Below, piece by piece: positions 47,136 to 48,787 of a DNA stretch of 48,787 bases. Position numbers and translations under genes: made by a program. Source of the DNA: a bacterium (GTDB lineage Bacteria > Pseudomonadota > Alphaproteobacteria > Rhizobiales > Aestuariivirgaceae); NCBI GenBank assembly GCA_022842165.1, contig JALHQC010000027.1, positions 1 through 48,787 of the forward strand, given 5' to 3'. Below the pieces are notes generated by a model, which had not been told where the DNA came from, made no database searches, and worked only from the letters and a program-made list of their open reading frames with translations. Numbering within the stretch: position 1 is the stretch's first letter; each line of letters opens with the position of its first letter.

Positions 47136-48686
47136 ATGCAAGACCGTATCCTGATCATCGACTTCGGCTCACAGGTCACCCAGCTCATCGCGCGGCGCAT
47201 TCGCGAGGCGGGGGTTTATTCGGAAATCGTGCCGTTCCAGAAGGCCGAGACGGCGCTGGACTGGCCGGGTCTCAGGGGCATCATCCTGTCGGGAAGCCCG
47301 GCTTCGGTGCATGACGAGAATTCACCCCGCGCACCCGAACGGGTGTTCACGCGCGGGCTTCCTGTGCTCGGCATCTGCTATGGCGAGCAGACCATGTGCG
47401 CCCAGCTTGGGGGCCGGGTGGAGGGTTCCGACCACCGCGAATTCGGCAAGGCCTTTGTCGAGGTGAAAGAGGCATCCGCGCTGTTCGACGGCGTGTGGGA
47501 GAAGGGCGAGCGCCACCAGGTGTGGATGAGCCATGGCGACCGGGTGACCGCCATTCCGCCCGGCTTCAAGGTGGTGGCAACCTCCGAGGGCGCACCATAC
47601 GCTGCCATCGCCGACGAGCAGCGCCAGTTCTACGCCACGCAATTCCACATGGAAGTGGTCCACACGCCTGACGGCGCGAAGCTGCTCAAGAACTTCGCGC
47701 TTGAGATCTGCGGCTGCAGGGGCGACTGGTCGATGGCGCATTTCAAGGCCGAGATGATCGCCAAGATCAAGAAGCAGGTCGGCTTCGAGCGCGTCATCTG
47801 CGGGCTGTCGGGCGGGGTTGATTCCGCCGTCACCGCCGTGCTGATTCATGAGGCCATCGGCGAGCAGCTGACCTGCATCTTCGTCGACCATGGGCTGATG
47901 CGGCTGAACGAGTCGGAAGAGGTCGTGCGGCTGTTCCGCGAGGCCTACAATATTCCGCTCGTCCATGTGGATGCCTCCGAAACATTTCTTGGCGAGCTGG
48001 CGGGCGTCACCGATCCGGAGCGCAAGCGCAAGATTATCGGCAAGCTGTTCATCGACGTGTTCGAGGCGGAAGCGAAGAAGGTGGGCGGGGCCGCGTTCCT
48101 CGCGCAGGGAACGCTCTATCCGGACGTGATCGAGAGCGTGTCGTTTACCGGCGGACCATCCGTCACCATCAAGTCGCACCACAATGTGGGCGGTTTGCCG
48201 GAGCGCATGAACATGAAGCTCGTCGAACCCTTGCGCGAACTGTTCAAGGACGAGGTGCGGCTGCTGGGCCATGAGCTTGGATTGCCGGCGCATTTCGTGG
48301 GCCGCCACCCGTTTCCGGGGCCGGGGCTGGCGATCCGCATTCCGCACGACGACGTGACGCGGGAGAAGCTCGATATCCTGCGCAAGGCCGATGCGATCTA
48401 TCTCGACGAGATCCGGAAAGCCGGACTCTACGATGCGATCTGGCAGGCCTTCGCCGTGCTGCTGCCGGTGCGCACGGTGGGCGTGATGGGCGATGGCCGC
48501 ACCTATGACCAGGTGCTGGGCCTCCGCGCCGTGACCTCGACCGACGGCATGACGGCGGAAAGCTATCCCTTCGACCACAGCTTCCTCGCCCGCGTCTGCA
48601 CCCGCATCATCAACGAGGTGAAGGGCGTGAGCCGGGTGGTCTATGATGTCACCAGCAAGCCGCCGGGAACGATCGAGTGGGAATGA
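47136..48686 (+). CDS. guaA: GMP synthase (glutamine-hydrolysing)
   Basis: GuaA converts XMP to GMP using ATP and glutamine. The 516-residue protein has the class I glutamine amidotransferase domain with the nucleophile in [12 protein letters not shown] and His/Glu in [10 protein letters not shown]. The ATP pyrophosphatase domain follows ([14 protein letters not shown]), then the dimerisation domain ending [11 protein letters not shown]. The QFHMEVV stretch has Met where most relatives have Pro. The gene lies 5 kb from guaB in the same direction. The last 100 bases of the window after it show nothing. Confidence 0.97.
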   Translation: MQDRILIIDFGSQVTQLIARRIREAGVYSEIVPFQKAETALDWPGLRGIILSGSPASVHDENSPRAPERVFTRGLPVLGICYGEQTMCAQLGGRVEGSDHREFGKAFVEVKEASALFDGVWEKGERHQVWMSHGDRVTAIPPGFKVVATSEGAPYAAIADEQRQFYATQFHMEVVHTPDGAKLLKNFALEICGCRGDWSMAHFKAEMIAKIKKQVGFERVICGLSGGVDSAVTAVLIHEAIGEQLTCIFVDHGLMRLNESEEVVRLFREAYNIPLVHVDASETFLGELAGVTDPERKRKIIGKLFIDVFEAEAKKVGGAAFLAQGTLYPDVIESVSFTGGPSVTIKSHHNVGGLPERMNMKLVEPLRELFKDEVRLLGHELGLPAHFVGRHPFPGPGLAIRIPHDDVTREKLDILRKADAIYLDEIRKAGLYDAIWQAFAVLLPVRTVGVMGDGRTYDQVLGLRAVTSTDGMTAESYPFDHSFLARVCTRIINEVKGVSRVVYDVTSKPPGTIEWE

Positions 48687-48787
48687 TTTTTGCCCCTCCG
48701 GCAGTATCCGATTGTACGCCAGGGTACGGCATAAGTATCTGAATAACAAAGATAAAACTGTCATCGTCTATCGCCATCTATCGAGGG

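Overview
The window is GC-rich, densely coding chromosomal DNA of an alphaproteobacterium, most likely of the order Hyphomicrobiales (Rhizobiales). This is inferred from protein character and gene order: a LysR gene overlapping trxB, greA close to carB, the purE-purK pair, an extended S21 protein, paired YdcH-like proteins, and guaB followed by MAPEG and RsmB-type genes and then guaA. The genus cannot be named from the sequence. There is no phage module, integrase, transposase, CRISPR array or rRNA; one tRNA (Gln, anticodon CTG) is present.

Layout. At 1-8.2 kb there is an EF-G paralogue, a palindromic repeat, a flavodoxin-fold oxidoreductase, a small AT-richer islet (a DUF416/YjaG protein and an unknown membrane-anchored protein), an M24-fold protein with altered metal ligands, an RTX exoprotein and MsrP. 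At 8.4-18.5 kb there is a LysE-type exporter, an SbtA-like bicarbonate permease coupled to a PII-like SbtB-type protein, a small hydrophilic protein, LysR/TrxB, a PAS-GGDEF-EAL protein, Lrp coupled to a BenE-type transporter, a pyridoxamine-oxidase-like stress protein, a DUF2062 protein and GreA. At 18.8-25.5 kb there is a rearranged carB fragment, an AT-richer RTX gene lying between that fragment and intact carB, carB itself with a hairpin directly before its start codon, and a run of small exported proteins, three of which are paralogues. At 25.7-31.9 kb are S21, purE-purK, two YdcH-like genes, an amidase, an inositol-monophosphatase-family protein and an exported PRC-barrel repeat protein.

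At 31.9-33.7 kb is a sparse stretch with a DoxX-like protein and a two-gene Cys-rich exported operon whose second product is only 38 residues with three Cys-Cys pairs; this small gene had to be read directly from the sequence. From 33.7 kb come tRNA-Gln, a HerA-like ATPase and a soluble histidine kinase in one operon, Ppx/GppA coupled to RlmE, a GFA-family protein, a CPA1 antiporter, and the guaB to RsmB gene string. The window closes with MntR and MntH diverging around a clear operator, and with guaA.

The core functions are purine synthesis (purE, purK, guaB, guaA), carbamoyl phosphate synthesis, translation and RNA modification, redox repair (TrxB, MsrP) and manganese homeostasis. The parts that ordinary annotation does not explain are the rearranged carB fragment beside the RTX gene, the family of small exported peptides with duplicated terminators, the Cys-pair micropeptide operon, and two hairpins that sit on or beside the start sites of carB and of the histidine kinase gene.
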